From Motiliproteus sp041586735 (GTDB taxonomy: Bacteria > Pseudomonadota > Gammaproteobacteria > Pseudomonadales > Balneatricaceae): a DNA stretch of 64,000 nucleotides. Below, in pieces: positions 32,993 through 41,651 of the stretch. A program made the translations under genes and the position numbers. The stretch lies in contig JBFGZQ010000006.1 of the NCBI GenBank assembly GCA_041586735.1, positions 124,001 through 188,000 of the forward strand, given 5' to 3'. The first letter of the stretch is position 1. Each line of letters starts with the position of its first letter. Under the pieces are notes generated by a model, which saw nothing but the letters and a program-made list of their open reading frames with translations, ran no database searches and was not told the DNA's origin.

Positions 32993-34312
32993 ATGCCCAC
33001 GTTAAACTCCACTCATAACCCAGAACTGCAAAGCTGGGTGACCTCGGCCAACCTGCCAGGCTGTGACTTTCCGATCCAGAACCTGCCCTTCACCATCTTT
33101 CGCCGTCAGCATAGCAACGAGCCCTTTCGGGGTGGTGTCGCCATCGGCGATCAAATTCTGGACCTGGCGGCGCTTGATGCCAGCGGCGTGATGACTGGGG
33201 ATGCAGCCCAAGCCATCGCCGCCTGCTGCGATGACGCTCTCAACCGCTTTATGGCGTTGGGCGCGCGCTATTGGTCGGCGCTGCGTTTGGCGCTGTCCGA
33301 CGCTCTTAGCCAAGGTTCTGCGCTTGAGACCCGCCTGAGCGCTTGCCTACTAGCTCAATCAGACGCCGAATATCAATTACCAGCTCGGATCGGGGACTAC
33401 ACCGACTTCTACACCTCGGTGCACCACGCCACCCGTGTCGGCCAGTTATTTCGCCCCGACAATCCATTACTACCCAACTACAAGTGGGTTCCCATCGGCT
33501 ACCACGGCCGCAGCTCATCGATCGAGGTCTCTGGCCAGACCTTCCACCGCCCTTGCGGTCAGACCAAGGCTCCCGATGCCGCCGAACCCAGCCTAGGGCC
33601 CTGTAAACGGCTGGATTATGAACTCGAAATCGGTATTTATATCGGTGCCGGTAACGCACTGGGCGATCCCATCGCCCTTGATAACAGCGACGACCACGTG
33701 TTTGGGCTTTGCCTGTTCAATGATTGGTCTGCACGCGATATCCAGGCCTGGGAGTACCAACCGCTGGGGCCGTTCCTGTCCAAAAACTTCGCCTCCACCG
33801 TCTCCCCCTGGATTATCACCCTAGAGGCACTCGCGCCTTACCGGCTCGAATGGCATCGTGATGCCTCTGATCCGCAACCGCTGGACTATCTGGAGTCGGC
33901 CCAAAATCGACAGTCTGGTGCCTTTGATATTCAGCTAGAAGTGTTGCTGCAGACCGAACAGATGCGTCAAGCCGGTCAGACTGCTCACCGGTTATCAGAG
34001 TCCAACTTCAGCGACTCCTATTGGACCGTAGCGCAGATGGTCGCACACCACACCGTCAACGGCTGCAACCTGCGCCCCGGTGATTTTTTTGGCAGCGGAA
34101 CCCAGTCCGGAGCCGATGACGCGCAATCGGGATCCCTGCTCGAATTAAGCCAAGGCGGCAAGCAGTCGGTACCGCTGCCCAACGGCGAGTCACGCACCTT
34201 TCTGGAAGATGGCGATGCCATCATCATGCGCGGTTACTGTCAAAAACAGGGCTACGCACGCATCGGTTTTGGCGAGGTGAGCAGTCTGATTCTTCCCGCC
34301 AAAGCGCGGTAA
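32993..34312 (+). CDS. fahA: Fumarylacetoacetase
   Basis: This enzyme splits fumarylacetoacetate into fumarate and acetoacetate, the last step of homogentisate breakdown. The 439-residue protein has the true fumarylacetoacetase architecture: an N-terminal SH3-like domain, then DYTDFYTSVHHATRVG (metal Asp and catalytic His), YHGRSSSIEVSG, ELEIGIYIGAGN, and the metal-binding FNDWSARDIQAWE with SKNFASTVSPWI. It is full length and intact. It lies 187 bases after mhaB, across a tandem repeat, on the same strand. Confidence 0.95.
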   Translation: MPTLNSTHNPELQSWVTSANLPGCDFPIQNLPFTIFRRQHSNEPFRGGVAIGDQILDLAALDASGVMTGDAAQAIAACCDDALNRFMALGARYWSALRLALSDALSQGSALETRLSACLLAQSDAEYQLPARIGDYTDFYTSVHHATRVGQLFRPDNPLLPNYKWVPIGYHGRSSSIEVSGQTFHRPCGQTKAPDAAEPSLGPCKRLDYELEIGIYIGAGNALGDPIALDNSDDHVFGLCLFNDWSARDIQAWEYQPLGPFLSKNFASTVSPWIITLEALAPYRLEWHRDASDPQPLDYLESAQNRQSGAFDIQLEVLLQTEQMRQAGQTAHRLSESNFSDSYWTVAQMVAHHTVNGCNLRPGDFFGSGTQSGADDAQSGSLLELSQGGKQSVPLPNGESRTFLEDGDAIIMRGYCQKQGYARIGFGEVSSLILPAKAR

Positions 34313-34493
34313 TACTCAGCGTCCAGGCCCTGCCCTGCCATCTGCACGGCAGGACAGGACAGGACCTGAAGCGTTACCAATAAAATTCATATCGTTTTGA
34401 AAGCCATTCGCTAATAATTAGCCGTTGTTAATCCCAAGCCGCCACGACGACCCTGGCAGACTCCAACAAGCCCCCCAGCACAGACAGATTACG

Positions 34494-35708
34494 ATGATTA
34501 AAGCAGGAACCGCGGTCTACTACCGAGCCACCCTGGCGCTCTGCCTGGGTTCCTTTATCGTGTTCGCCAATCTGTATATTACCCAGCCACTGTTTCCACT
34601 GCTGCGCGAGTTGTTCGAGCTCAGCGCTCTGCAGGCGACCTGGTCGCTATCGCTGGCGATGCTAACCTTGGGGATATCGCTGCTGGTCTATGGACCGTTA
34701 TCGGATTCGCTAGGACGCCGGCGGATTATGCTGTTGACGCTGGCCGGTGCCAGCATCCTGACCCTGTTGATACCGCTGGTCGACAGTTATGCTGGGCTGC
34801 TCGGATTACGGATGCTCCAGGGGCTGCTGCTAGGCGGGGTACCGGCGATTGCCATCGCCTATATGGGCGATGAATTTGAACGCCCCGCGCTGTTGCTGGC
34901 GGTCGGGCTGTATATCAGCGCCAACAGCCTGGGCGGTATCAGCGGGCGGTTGATCGGTGGCGGTATGACCGATCTCGCCGGCTGGCAGTCGGCCTTTTAC
35001 CTGCTGGGCGGCTTAAGCCTGCTGGGGGTGGTGGTGTTTGCCAAGCTGCTGCCGCCGTCGCGGCAGTTCCAGCCCCGACCGCTGCGGCTCGGTACCATGC
35101 TCAGCGACCTGGGTGGCCATCTGAAGAATCCGTTACTGGTGCTCGCGTATCTGATTGGCGGGCTTAATTTCTTTATCTTCTCCAACCAATACAGCTATGT
35201 CACCTATGTGCTCAGTGACGCGCCCTTCCACCTGGCCCCGACCTGGCTGGGGCTGCTGTTTCTGACCTATTTGAGCGGCACCCTCAGCTCGGCGGTCTCG
35301 GGCAAGCTCAGCCTGCGGATCTCGCCACCGCTGTGCATGCTGGGCGGTATTGTGATTTTGATGCTCGGCACCCTGGTGACCCTAAACCAGAGTCTGACCG
35401 GGATCATTGGCGGCTTGCTGATCAACAGTTTTGGCTTCTTTATCTGTCATTCGATCTGCAGCGCCTGGGTCAACCGCCAGGCCGACGGGGCTCGGGCCAG
35501 CGCCTCCTCGCTGTACCTGCTGTTTTATTATCTGGGTGCCAGCGCCGGTGGCCTCTATCTGGATCCGTTCTGGCAAGCGGCGCGCTGGCCGGGGGTGGTA
35601 CTGGGATCGCTGTTGGTGCTGCTGATCACCGCGGCACTGGCTATCAGGCTGTATTACCGACAACGGACTCCTGCGCCAGCCACTGCCACGCCTGCGCAAG
35701 CTGATTAA
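34494..35708 (+). CDS. MFS transporter (YnfM-like)
   Basis: A 404-residue major-facilitator permease with twelve hydrophobic segments. Family motifs are ITQPLFPLLRELFELSA in helix 1, the loop motif GPLSDSLGRRRIML between helices 2 and 3 and GLRMLQGLLLGGVPAIAIAYM in helix 4. It resembles the YnfM / arabinose-efflux-like group of drug or metabolite exporters. The ATG at 34494 begins the usual short N-terminus; the frame is open further upstream. It may serve the aromatic unit before it or act alone; the substrate is unknown. Its last 65 bases overlap the convergent STAS-like gene. Confidence 0.85.
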   Translation: MIKAGTAVYYRATLALCLGSFIVFANLYITQPLFPLLRELFELSALQATWSLSLAMLTLGISLLVYGPLSDSLGRRRIMLLTLAGASILTLLIPLVDSYAGLLGLRMLQGLLLGGVPAIAIAYMGDEFERPALLLAVGLYISANSLGGISGRLIGGGMTDLAGWQSAFYLLGGLSLLGVVVFAKLLPPSRQFQPRPLRLGTMLSDLGGHLKNPLLVLAYLIGGLNFFIFSNQYSYVTYVLSDAPFHLAPTWLGLLFLTYLSGTLSSAVSGKLSLRISPPLCMLGGIVILMLGTLVTLNQSLTGIIGGLLINSFGFFICHSICSAWVNRQADGARASASSLYLLFYYLGASAGGLYLDPFWQAARWPGVVLGSLLVLLITAALAIRLYYRQRTPAPATATPAQAD

Positions 35709-36027
35709 GTTCAAAATACTGGACCTCGCCATGACTGAAGGGGGTGGCCAGTTTGGCCATCCAGCGCTCCCACTGCTGATCACCAATCACCGCCACCCGC
35801 TCAACCCGGGCGTTGATCTCCACACCAAACACCCACTCATCCCAGGCGGCCTGCAACTCCCAGCCGCGAAATCCTTCCAGCAGAAACAGCAGCCGAATCG
35901 ATGCGTGCTGTGCTAACAGCTCACGCACCTGGGGAATCAGAAAATTCTTGTAGTCATTGTCGGTCAGCACGCCGCTGGCCATAAAGCCCAATCGATTGGC
36001 ATCGCTCTGTTGTAACGTCATCAGCAT
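35644..36027 (-). CDS. STAS/SpoIIAA-like protein
   Basis: A 127-residue protein of the SpoIIAA-like (SEC14/STAS fold) family. It has the pattern DNDYKNFLIPQVRELLAQH, then IRLLFLLEGFRGWELQAAWDEW and VAVIGDQQWERWMAKL. Members are small cytosolic proteins of unknown role, possibly ligand or lipid binding. The start at 36027 has GGGGA seven bases upstream. The 3' end overlaps the MFS gene by 65 bases in the opposite direction. Confidence 0.8.
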   Translation of the reverse strand: MLMTLQQSDANRLGFMASGVLTDNDYKNFLIPQVRELLAQHASIRLLFLLEGFRGWELQAAWDEWVFGVEINARVERVAVIGDQQWERWMAKLATPFSHGEVQYFELNQLAQAWQWLAQESVVGNTA

Positions 36028-36147
36028 GGCACTGTCCCCAAAAGTTCTCTGCAAAAACAGGTCTTAGGAATACCGGTCAAAAAACCCTCTACCGCCTCAG
36101 TCTAGTCGCTGCGGTTCGGTTGAGAACCGCTAGCCCGCGGATTCAAT

Positions 36148-38520
36148 TCAGCCGTTGGCTTTGGCCAACTCCTTCAAGCGCTTCACCACCTCAAAATTCA
36201 GCGAACGCTGGGTAAAGCTGCCATCGGGCTTGCGCACCCCAGGCTTGCGGCCGGTCAACAGTTCTAACGCCTGATCGACGCTGGAGACGCTGTAGACATG
36301 AAACATACCTTCGGCCACCGCCTGCACCACCGCTTGTTTGAGCATCAGATTACGCTGGTTGGCCTGGGGGATGATCACCCCCTGTTCACCGGTCAGGCCG
36401 TTGACACTGCAAACATCGAAGAATCCTTCGATCTTCTCGTTAACGCCGCCGATCGCCTGCACCTCGCCGTATTGATTGATCGACCCGGTCAGCGCAAAAC
36501 TCTGCTTGATCGGGGTGTGGGTGAGCGCCGAGATCAGCGTACAGATCTCCGCCAGCGAGGCACTATCGCCGTCGACATAGCCGTACGACTGCTCCAGAGC
36601 GATATTGGCCGACAGCGCCAGCACAAAATCCTGGGCGTACTTATGGCCGAGGTAACCCGACAGGATCATCACCCCTTTGGAGTGGATCGGCTGTCCGAGG
36701 GTGACCTCTTTTTCGATATCGACGATGCCCTTATCGCCCGGATGGACGGTCACGGTAATCCGCGCCGGGGTGCCAAAGCTGACCTCGCCAACCTCCAGTA
36801 CCGTCAGACCGTTACACTTACCCACAGCAGTACCCTGGGTATCGATAAGGATCACTCGGTTGATGATCTCTTCACGCATCCGCGAGCTGAGTCGATCGGT
36901 ACGCCGCTCCTTGGCATCCAGCGCCAGTTGGATATGCTGCACCTGGATCAGGTCATCGCCGACCTTCTGGCGTTTGTAGTCCGCCTCACAGATCAGATCC
37001 TTCATCTCACCGATCTGCGCCGACAGCTGGCCCTGGTCTTCCGCCATCCGCGAGCTGTGTTCGACCAACCGCGCCACCGCGGGACGGCTCAGGTGCGCGC
37101 AACCCTCCTGCTGTGACAGGGTGCGGATCAGCCGAGCATAGTTGCGGATAAAGGCATCGGTACGCGGCACATCGTCATCAAAGTCCACCACCACCCGAAA
37201 CAGGGTGGAGAAGTCTGGATCCATCTGCTGCAGCAGGTAATACAGCTCACGATCACCGATGATCACTACCTTGACCCTGAGGTCGATCGGTTCCGGATCG
37301 AGGGTGATATTGTTCATCCCTGATAACTCGGCAAAGGGATTTTCGATCTTCAGCTTGGATGACCGCAGTGCCCGTTTGATTGCCGACCACACCAGCGGCT
37401 GCTCAAACAGTTTCTCCGCCTCCAGCAACAGATAGCCGCCGTTGGCCTGGTGCAGCGCGCCGCCCCGAATCAGCTGGTAGTTAGTCACCATCGCTCCCAT
37501 TTCAGTGCTGTACTCGATCCGTCCAAACAGGTTGTCGTAGCTGGGGTGAGATTCGAAGACCACCGGCAGGCCTTTGGTCTTTTGATGGTCGACGATCATA
37601 TTGACGCCGAACTGCTGCTCTAGCTCCGCTAATCGAGTTGCCGTGGTGCGCTCATCAACCACCTTGTCATCACCGGCCAACTCGGCAGCCTGCCGCACCA
37701 ATTCGAGCTCCATCTGGTTGAGGTAGCCAACCACCCGCGGCTGGGAGGCATACTTCTCTTTCAGCGGCGTGAACACCGGCGTCATCGCCGCACGAGCGGT
37801 CAGGTGCTCGAGCTTTTTCTGTTTTTCGTTGGCTTCACGACGCCATTGCGGCAGGCTGGTCAGCGACTCATTAAGATACTCCTCCAGCTCATCAATATCG
37901 GCGTTGATCTGATTACGCTGAGCCTCCTCCAGCAGTGAAAACGCCGCCTCATCCATCGCTTGGCCATCCAGTACTGGGGTAAAACCTACGCTGCCAGCAT
38001 CGCGGTACAGGGCAATGCTCTTAGTGCGGGCCCGATTTTCAACCCGCTCCAGCGCCTGATCGTAGAGTTTGCTGAAGTCGCGTTCGATACGGCTTTTAGC
38101 ACGCTGGTAGGAGGGGTTTTCAAACGCGGTGGGGATCTCAGAGGCCAGCGCTTCGAGCATATTCTGAATATCACTCTTGAACACCGCACCCTTGCCCGGG
38201 GCAAAATAGAACGCCTGGGGGTGGCGCAGATCCGAGAGATTATTGAGGTAACACCAATCCTGCGGTTTCTTGGCCTTTTTAGCCTGCCGCTTCAGGGTAT
38301 CCATCACAAAGGAGAAGCGGCCACTCTGCGAATGGCCCATCACGAACAGGTTATAGTCCGGACGGTTCATACCGATACCGAACTCCATCGCCTCGACCGC
38401 CCGCTCCTGACCGTAAACGCCGTTAAAATTCTCCAACGTTTCGGTGGTCTTGAACGGTAGCAACTCCGGATTACAGGTGCGATACAGCTGATCGACATCA
38501 AGCCGGGTAGCAGAATCCAT
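36148..38520 (-). CDS. Lon-like ATP-dependent protease (AAA+ with Lon catalytic domain)
   Basis: A 790-residue protein with a diverged N-terminal AAA+ module: GHSQSGRFSFV in place of a Walker A, the helical insert of about 170 residues, then ANGGYLLLEAEKLFEQ. The C-terminal Lon protease domain (about 560-770) has catalytic Ser in DGDSASLAEICTLIS and Lys in GGVNEKIEGFFDVC. This is the Lon-2/LonC-like group related to P. aeruginosa AsrA and E. coli YcbZ, implicated in stress proteolysis. The ATG at 38520 has GGAG upstream; a GTG 12 bases earlier is less likely. It is monocistronic. Confidence 0.9.
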   Translation of the reverse strand: MDSATRLDVDQLYRTCNPELLPFKTTETLENFNGVYGQERAVEAMEFGIGMNRPDYNLFVMGHSQSGRFSFVMDTLKRQAKKAKKPQDWCYLNNLSDLRHPQAFYFAPGKGAVFKSDIQNMLEALASEIPTAFENPSYQRAKSRIERDFSKLYDQALERVENRARTKSIALYRDAGSVGFTPVLDGQAMDEAAFSLLEEAQRNQINADIDELEEYLNESLTSLPQWRREANEKQKKLEHLTARAAMTPVFTPLKEKYASQPRVVGYLNQMELELVRQAAELAGDDKVVDERTTATRLAELEQQFGVNMIVDHQKTKGLPVVFESHPSYDNLFGRIEYSTEMGAMVTNYQLIRGGALHQANGGYLLLEAEKLFEQPLVWSAIKRALRSSKLKIENPFAELSGMNNITLDPEPIDLRVKVVIIGDRELYYLLQQMDPDFSTLFRVVVDFDDDVPRTDAFIRNYARLIRTLSQQEGCAHLSRPAVARLVEHSSRMAEDQGQLSAQIGEMKDLICEADYKRQKVGDDLIQVQHIQLALDAKERRTDRLSSRMREEIINRVILIDTQGTAVGKCNGLTVLEVGEVSFGTPARITVTVHPGDKGIVDIEKEVTLGQPIHSKGVMILSGYLGHKYAQDFVLALSANIALEQSYGYVDGDSASLAEICTLISALTHTPIKQSFALTGSINQYGEVQAIGGVNEKIEGFFDVCSVNGLTGEQGVIIPQANQRNLMLKQAVVQAVAEGMFHVYSVSSVDQALELLTGRKPGVRKPDGSFTQRSLNFEVVKRLKELAKANG

Positions 38521-38650
38521 TTTTATCTCCACAGACAGGTCTAATGCTCACATAGATAACAAGCGCCGACCGGAGAGGCAAGGAAAGCTGTGAATAATTT
38601 CGTGCGCTCCCTGCGCAAGGGGCTTATTCGCAGCTTCCCAAGATAAATGA

Positions 38651-39478
38651 CTAACTCTGTTGCAGTTTATTGCGCACCTCGGCGATGACCGCGCCCGTCT
38701 GCGGGCGCACGCCGCGCCAAATGCTAAAGGATTCCGCCGCCTGCTCGACCAGCATCCCCAGGCCATCGAGGATGTTGGCCGCTCCCTGTTGCTGCGCCCA
38801 GCGCATAAAAGGGGTCGGCTCGGCAGCGTACATCAGATCGTAGCACCAGCCCTCGGCAGCCAATACCCCTGCGGGCAGCGGCGGTAGGCCACCCTGCAGG
38901 CTGGCTGAGGTGCCGTTGATGATCAGATCAAACGGGCCTTCAAGCGCCTCGAATCCACAGCCGCTGATCGGCCCCAACTCGGCAAACAGCTGCGCCAATA
39001 GCTGCGCCTTCTCGGGGGTGCGATTGGCGACCACCAGCTGTTGCGGCGCCTGCTGCAACAGCGGCTCCAACACGCCACGCACCGCGCCACCTGCTCCGAG
39101 CACCAGCACTCGCAGGCCTTTGATGCGACCCTGATGGTTGTCGAGAATATCACCCACCAGGCCCACGCCATCGGTGGTATCGCCGCACAACTGACCGGTT
39201 TCATCCCGATACAGGGTATTCACGGCACCCGCCAGCCGCGCCCGCGGGGTCAGACTAGCGACCAGAGCCCAGGCCTGCTCTTTAAAGGGTACGGTGACAT
39301 TCAATCCGCCACCGCCCTGGGCAAAGAAGCTCGACACCGCCTGGCTAAAGCCATCCAGAGGCGCTTCGAGGGTGCTGTAGGCCAGATCCTGCCCACACTG
39401 CTCGGCAAACAGCCGATGAATCGCCGGCGACTTGCTGTGGTTGATCGGGTTGCCGATAACGGCGTATTGATCGGTCAT
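38651..39478 (-). CDS. aroE: Shikimate dehydrogenase
   Basis: AroE reduces 3-dehydroshikimate to shikimate with NADPH. The 275-residue protein has the substrate site NPINHSKSPAIHRLF (residues 9-23), catalytic Lys in NVTVPFKEQAW, the nucleotide loop VLGAGGAVRGV and NRTPEKAQLL. It begins three bases after the hemF stop codon, so the two share a transcript, an arrangement common in gammaproteobacteria. Confidence 0.96.
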   Translation of the reverse strand: MTDQYAVIGNPINHSKSPAIHRLFAEQCGQDLAYSTLEAPLDGFSQAVSSFFAQGGGGLNVTVPFKEQAWALVASLTPRARLAGAVNTLYRDETGQLCGDTTDGVGLVGDILDNHQGRIKGLRVLVLGAGGAVRGVLEPLLQQAPQQLVVANRTPEKAQLLAQLFAELGPISGCGFEALEGPFDLIINGTSASLQGGLPPLPAGVLAAEGWCYDLMYAAEPTPFMRWAQQQGAANILDGLGMLVEQAAESFSIWRGVRPQTGAVIAEVRNKLQQS

Positions 39479-39481
39479 CGT

Positions 39482-40399
39482 TTATGCCTCGGCAAGCCAG
39501 TCACGGGGTTGTAGAAAATAATCGGTCAGCCGCGCTTCCGCGCTACCGGGTTGCGCCTGGTAGTTATACTCCCAGCGCACCTCGGGCGGCAGCGACATCA
39601 GAATCGATTCGGTCCGGCCACCCGATTGCAGTCCAAATAGGGTGCCGCGATCAAACACCAGGTTGAACTCCACATAGCGGCCACGACGGTAACGCTGAAA
39701 CCGTTTTTCGGCCTCCCCATAGGGGGTATCTTTACGGCGTTCAACCAGCGGCACGTAGAGATCCTGATAGCCCTCGCCGATCGCTTGGACGAACGCAAAG
39801 CTCTGCTCAAAATCCGGCTGGTTCAGATCATCAAAGAATAGCCCGCCAATACCGCGCTGCTCATCGCGATGTTTGAGATAGAAATAGCGGTCGCACCAGT
39901 CTTTGTATTTTGGATACAGCGCGGCGCCAAAGCGGTCACAGATCGCTTTCGACCCCTGATGCCAATCATGGCAATCCTGCTCATACCCATAGCAGGGGGT
40001 CAGGTCGAAACCACCGCCAAACCACCAGATCGGCTCCTCGCCCTCTTTCTCGGCGATAAAAAAACGCACATTGGCATGCGATGTCGGTACATAGGGGTTG
40101 TGCGGATGCATCACCAGCGATACCCCGACCGCCTGGTAACTGCGACCGGCCAGCTCGGGGCGATGCGCGGTGGCAGAACCGGGCATATTGTCTCCCCGGA
40201 CATGGGAGAAGTTGACCCCGCCTTTTTCGAATATTGCACCTTCGGTCATCACCCTGGAGCGTCCACCGCCGCCACTGGGTTTGTCCCAGTTATCTTGCTC
40301 AAAGGTCGCCTGACCATCGAGCGCTTCCAGCGCGCTGCAGATACGATCCTGCAGCTGCTGCATGAACGCCACCACGGGTTGAATATCCACTGCAGCCAT
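39482..40399 (-). CDS. hemF: Oxygen-dependent coproporphyrinogen III oxidase
   Basis: HemF oxidatively decarboxylates coproporphyrinogen III to protoporphyrinogen IX in haem synthesis under air. The 305-residue protein has the family signatures FEKGGVNFSHVRGDNMPG, HPHNPYVPTSHANVRFF and DLTPCYGYEQDCHDWH, with the C-terminal YVEFNLVFDRGTLFGLQ. It is full length and is followed at once by aroE. Confidence 0.97.
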   Translation of the reverse strand: MAAVDIQPVVAFMQQLQDRICSALEALDGQATFEQDNWDKPSGGGGRSRVMTEGAIFEKGGVNFSHVRGDNMPGSATAHRPELAGRSYQAVGVSLVMHPHNPYVPTSHANVRFFIAEKEGEEPIWWFGGGFDLTPCYGYEQDCHDWHQGSKAICDRFGAALYPKYKDWCDRYFYLKHRDEQRGIGGLFFDDLNQPDFEQSFAFVQAIGEGYQDLYVPLVERRKDTPYGEAEKRFQRYRRGRYVEFNLVFDRGTLFGLQSGGRTESILMSLPPEVRWEYNYQAQPGSAEARLTDYFLQPRDWLAEA

Positions 40400-40468
40400 C
40401 GAGGCGCTCCTATCGTTGTGTTGCCTAGGGGATGGTAACGGGTGCCGGACTAAACCTTAACGACAGCC

Positions 40469-41026
40469 TTAACGCAGAATCGCACCGCTGCACAGATCAC
40501 GAATCGTCGACGGCTGGTCCTGGCCACCCAGGGTACCCGGCAGCAGGTAATCCAGCTCATGGCCGAACGCCGCGCGGACCTCGGTTGCGCTGCGTGCGGC
40601 GAGATCGCCGGCGAGATTGGCCGAGGTGGACACCAGTGGCCCACCGAAAGCACGAGACAACGCCACCACCTGTGGGTGAGCGCTTACTCTCACGGCAATG
40701 CTAGCGTACTGGCCCTTGATCCAAAACGGGATACTGTTGTCGAGATCCGGGATCAGCCAGGTGGTGGGCCCCGGCCAACTCAACTGCAGCTCCGCACGCT
40801 GCGCCCGACTCAGCGGCCGCAACAACGGCCGCAGCTGATCCATGCCAGCCGCCACCAGGATAAGCCCCTTCTCCAACGGCCGCTGTTTGAGCAGCAACAA
40901 GCGCTCAACCGCATCGGCCTGGAAGGGATCACAACCCAACCCCCAGACCGCTTCGGTAGGATAAGCCATGACCCCCCCATGACGCAGGGTGGCGACAGCC
41001 CGTTTGATCTGCCAGTGATTAAGCAT
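40469..41026 (-). CDS. tsaC: L-threonylcarbamoyladenylate synthase
   Basis: TsaC (YrdC/RimN) makes threonylcarbamoyl-AMP from threonine, bicarbonate and ATP for the t6A37 modification of ANN-decoding tRNAs. The 185-residue protein has VMAYPTEAVWGLGCDP, LLKQRPLEKGLIL and the conserved STSANLAGDLAA. It ends 69 bases before hemF and may be in the same transcript. Confidence 0.95.
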   Translation of the reverse strand: MLNHWQIKRAVATLRHGGVMAYPTEAVWGLGCDPFQADAVERLLLLKQRPLEKGLILVAAGMDQLRPLLRPLSRAQRAELQLSWPGPTTWLIPDLDNSIPFWIKGQYASIAVRVSAHPQVVALSRAFGGPLVSTSANLAGDLAARSATEVRAAFGHELDYLLPGTLGGQDQPSTIRDLCSGAILR

Positions 41027-41042
41027 CGTTACGACTTAACGC

Positions 41043-41549
41043 TCAGCCGTTAGCCAGACGCTCTTGTAGCGCACGGTCTTTGGCCAACACCTCTTCGGTA
41101 TTGGCACGCCGCTCGGCGATCAGCCGCTGGGCCAGGTCAGAATCTGCGGTCGCCATGATCTGGGCGGCTAGATAGGCGGCGTTTTTCGCGCCAGCCTTAC
41201 CGATCGCCACCGTGGCCACCGGAATGCCACCCGGCATCTGCACGGTCGACAGTAGCGCGTCTAGACCATCCAGAGACGAGTTGATCGGTACGCCGATAAC
41301 CGGCTTCAGAGTATTGGCAGCCACCGCACCGGCCAGGTGGGCGGCCATGCCCGCGGCACAGATAAAGGCCACGCAACCACGTTGATCGGCGTCGACCACA
41401 TAATCATGAGTGGCCACCGGGGTACGGTGCGCCGAAGAGATCTTCATCTCGAAGGGCACCTGCAGCTGTTTTAGCACCGCAATGGAGGCCTCCATAACAG
41501 GAAGATCGGAATCGGAACCCATCAGAATAGCGATAAAGGGCTTGGACAT
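41043..41549 (-). CDS. purE: N5-carboxyaminoimidazole ribonucleotide mutase
   Basis: PurE converts N5-CAIR to CAIR in purine synthesis. The 168-residue protein is class I, with MGSDSDLPVMEASI, KISSAHRTPVATHDYV and IGVPINSSLDGLDALLS. No purK follows; it lies alone between dprA and tsaC on the same strand. The partner purK would be elsewhere in the genome. Confidence 0.95.
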   Translation of the reverse strand: MSKPFIAILMGSDSDLPVMEASIAVLKQLQVPFEMKISSAHRTPVATHDYVVDADQRGCVAFICAAGMAAHLAGAVAANTLKPVIGVPINSSLDGLDALLSTVQMPGGIPVATVAIGKAGAKNAAYLAAQIMATADSDLAQRLIAERRANTEEVLAKDRALQERLANG

Positions 41550-41651
41550 AACGGCGGCCTCAAAACAGGGGGAATAGGAGCGAACAACTCTGAAGGCGGA
41601 AAACTACCTTAGTCAGTCGGTGCTTTCAAGTGGGAACTTTTCATGCTGCCG

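Noticed and set aside
34320..34380. Terminator after fahA
   Set aside because: CCTGCC and GGCAGG can pair, but the stem is only six bases and no T-run follows, so it was not listed.
36298..37116. 272-codon plus-strand frame
   Set aside because: It is fully antisense to the Lon-like protease, whose frame has clear catalytic motifs. The codon pattern is that of a shadow frame.
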